From NCBI GenBank assembly GCA_051252415.1, contig JBPOGA010000011.1, positions 1 to 64,000 of the forward strand: DNA of 64,000 bases. Reading direction: 5' to 3'. A program made the translations under genes and the position numbers. The notes beneath the pieces were generated by a model that was given only the letters and a program-made list of their open reading frames with translations, was not told the DNA's origin and made no database searches. Positions 63,915-64,000 of the stretch are shown here, piece by piece. How positions within the stretch are numbered: the stretch's first letter is position 1; each line of letters begins with the position of its first letter. The stretch comes from JBPOFY01 sp051252415. GTDB lineage: Bacteria; Verrucomicrobiota; Verrucomicrobiia; Opitutales; Coraliomargaritaceae.

Positions 63915-64000
63915 AATATCTGTAAACTCACCTGAAAACTATCTCGACGGATTCAATGAGCAGGCTCAAGTTTAAGCAACATGCCTGAAGGACTTGATGC

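Overview
The window looks like chromosome of a marine Verrucomicrobiota bacterium (Opitutales/Puniceicoccales type, in the direction of Coraliomargarita or Lentimonas). This placement is inferred from gene content: many secreted sulfatases and fucosidases without a SusC/SusD pair, large secreted proteins ending in a 'DxDxDGxxNLxEYAxGTDP' module, a LexA/SOS gene, and abundant palindromic intergenic repeats. No rRNA gene is present to confirm it.

Region 1 (1-17.1 kb) is a fucoidan-type (sulfated fucan) degradation locus. Seven tightly spaced minus-strand genes run from 16792 down to 4610: sulfatase, GH141-like beta-helix, sulfatase, SGNH + alpha/beta hydrolase fusion, GH29 fucosidase, sulfatase, GH29 fucosidase. 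After a terminator comes a large multidomain secreted protein (792-4274) with a GH29-like core, and at the left edge the start of a related protein. A tRNA-Leu(UAA) gene borders the locus. Region 2 (17.2-26.3 kb) holds DAHP synthase, malate dehydrogenase, CutA, and a minus-strand group: HtrA protease, a GspE-N-like protein, two response regulators with degenerate NtrC-type ATPase domains, and a PilB/GspE ATPase. Region 3 (26.4-35.4 kb) is a tandem pair of giant secreted proteins, each with a GH29-like core and an F-type-lectin (CBM47-like) module, bracketed by arrays of a REP-like palindrome.

Region 4 (35.4-51.4 kb) contains an EthD protein, five small unknown minus-strand genes, metG, lexA, a VOC protein, ispF-ndk, lolD-lolC/E, a three-domain alpha/beta hydrolase-DedA-ATP-grasp protein, an NRDE protein, a DinB-like protein and pgpA-pgsA. 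Several gaps here carry three different palindromic repeat families. Region 5 (51.5-58.5 kb) has a metallo-beta-lactamase + DEDDy exonuclease fusion, tRNA-Val(GAC), an FAH protein, a pseudouridine synthase, a beta-hydroxyacid dehydrogenase, a P-type ATPase remnant, a left-handed beta-helix protein and hflX.

Region 6 (58.5-63.1 kb) is the best candidate for an undescribed system: five co-directed minus-strand genes encoding a single-pass membrane protein with a repeated SLLTP motif, a kinase-fold protein that lost both catalytic aspartates, an unknown 242-aa protein, a ParA-type ATPase and an unknown 348-aa protein.

Biologically, regions 1 and 3 fit together as secreted machinery that binds, desulfates, deacylates and hydrolyses fucose-rich algal polysaccharide. 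Most of the rest is housekeeping. All assignments come from reading motifs by eye. No database search was run.
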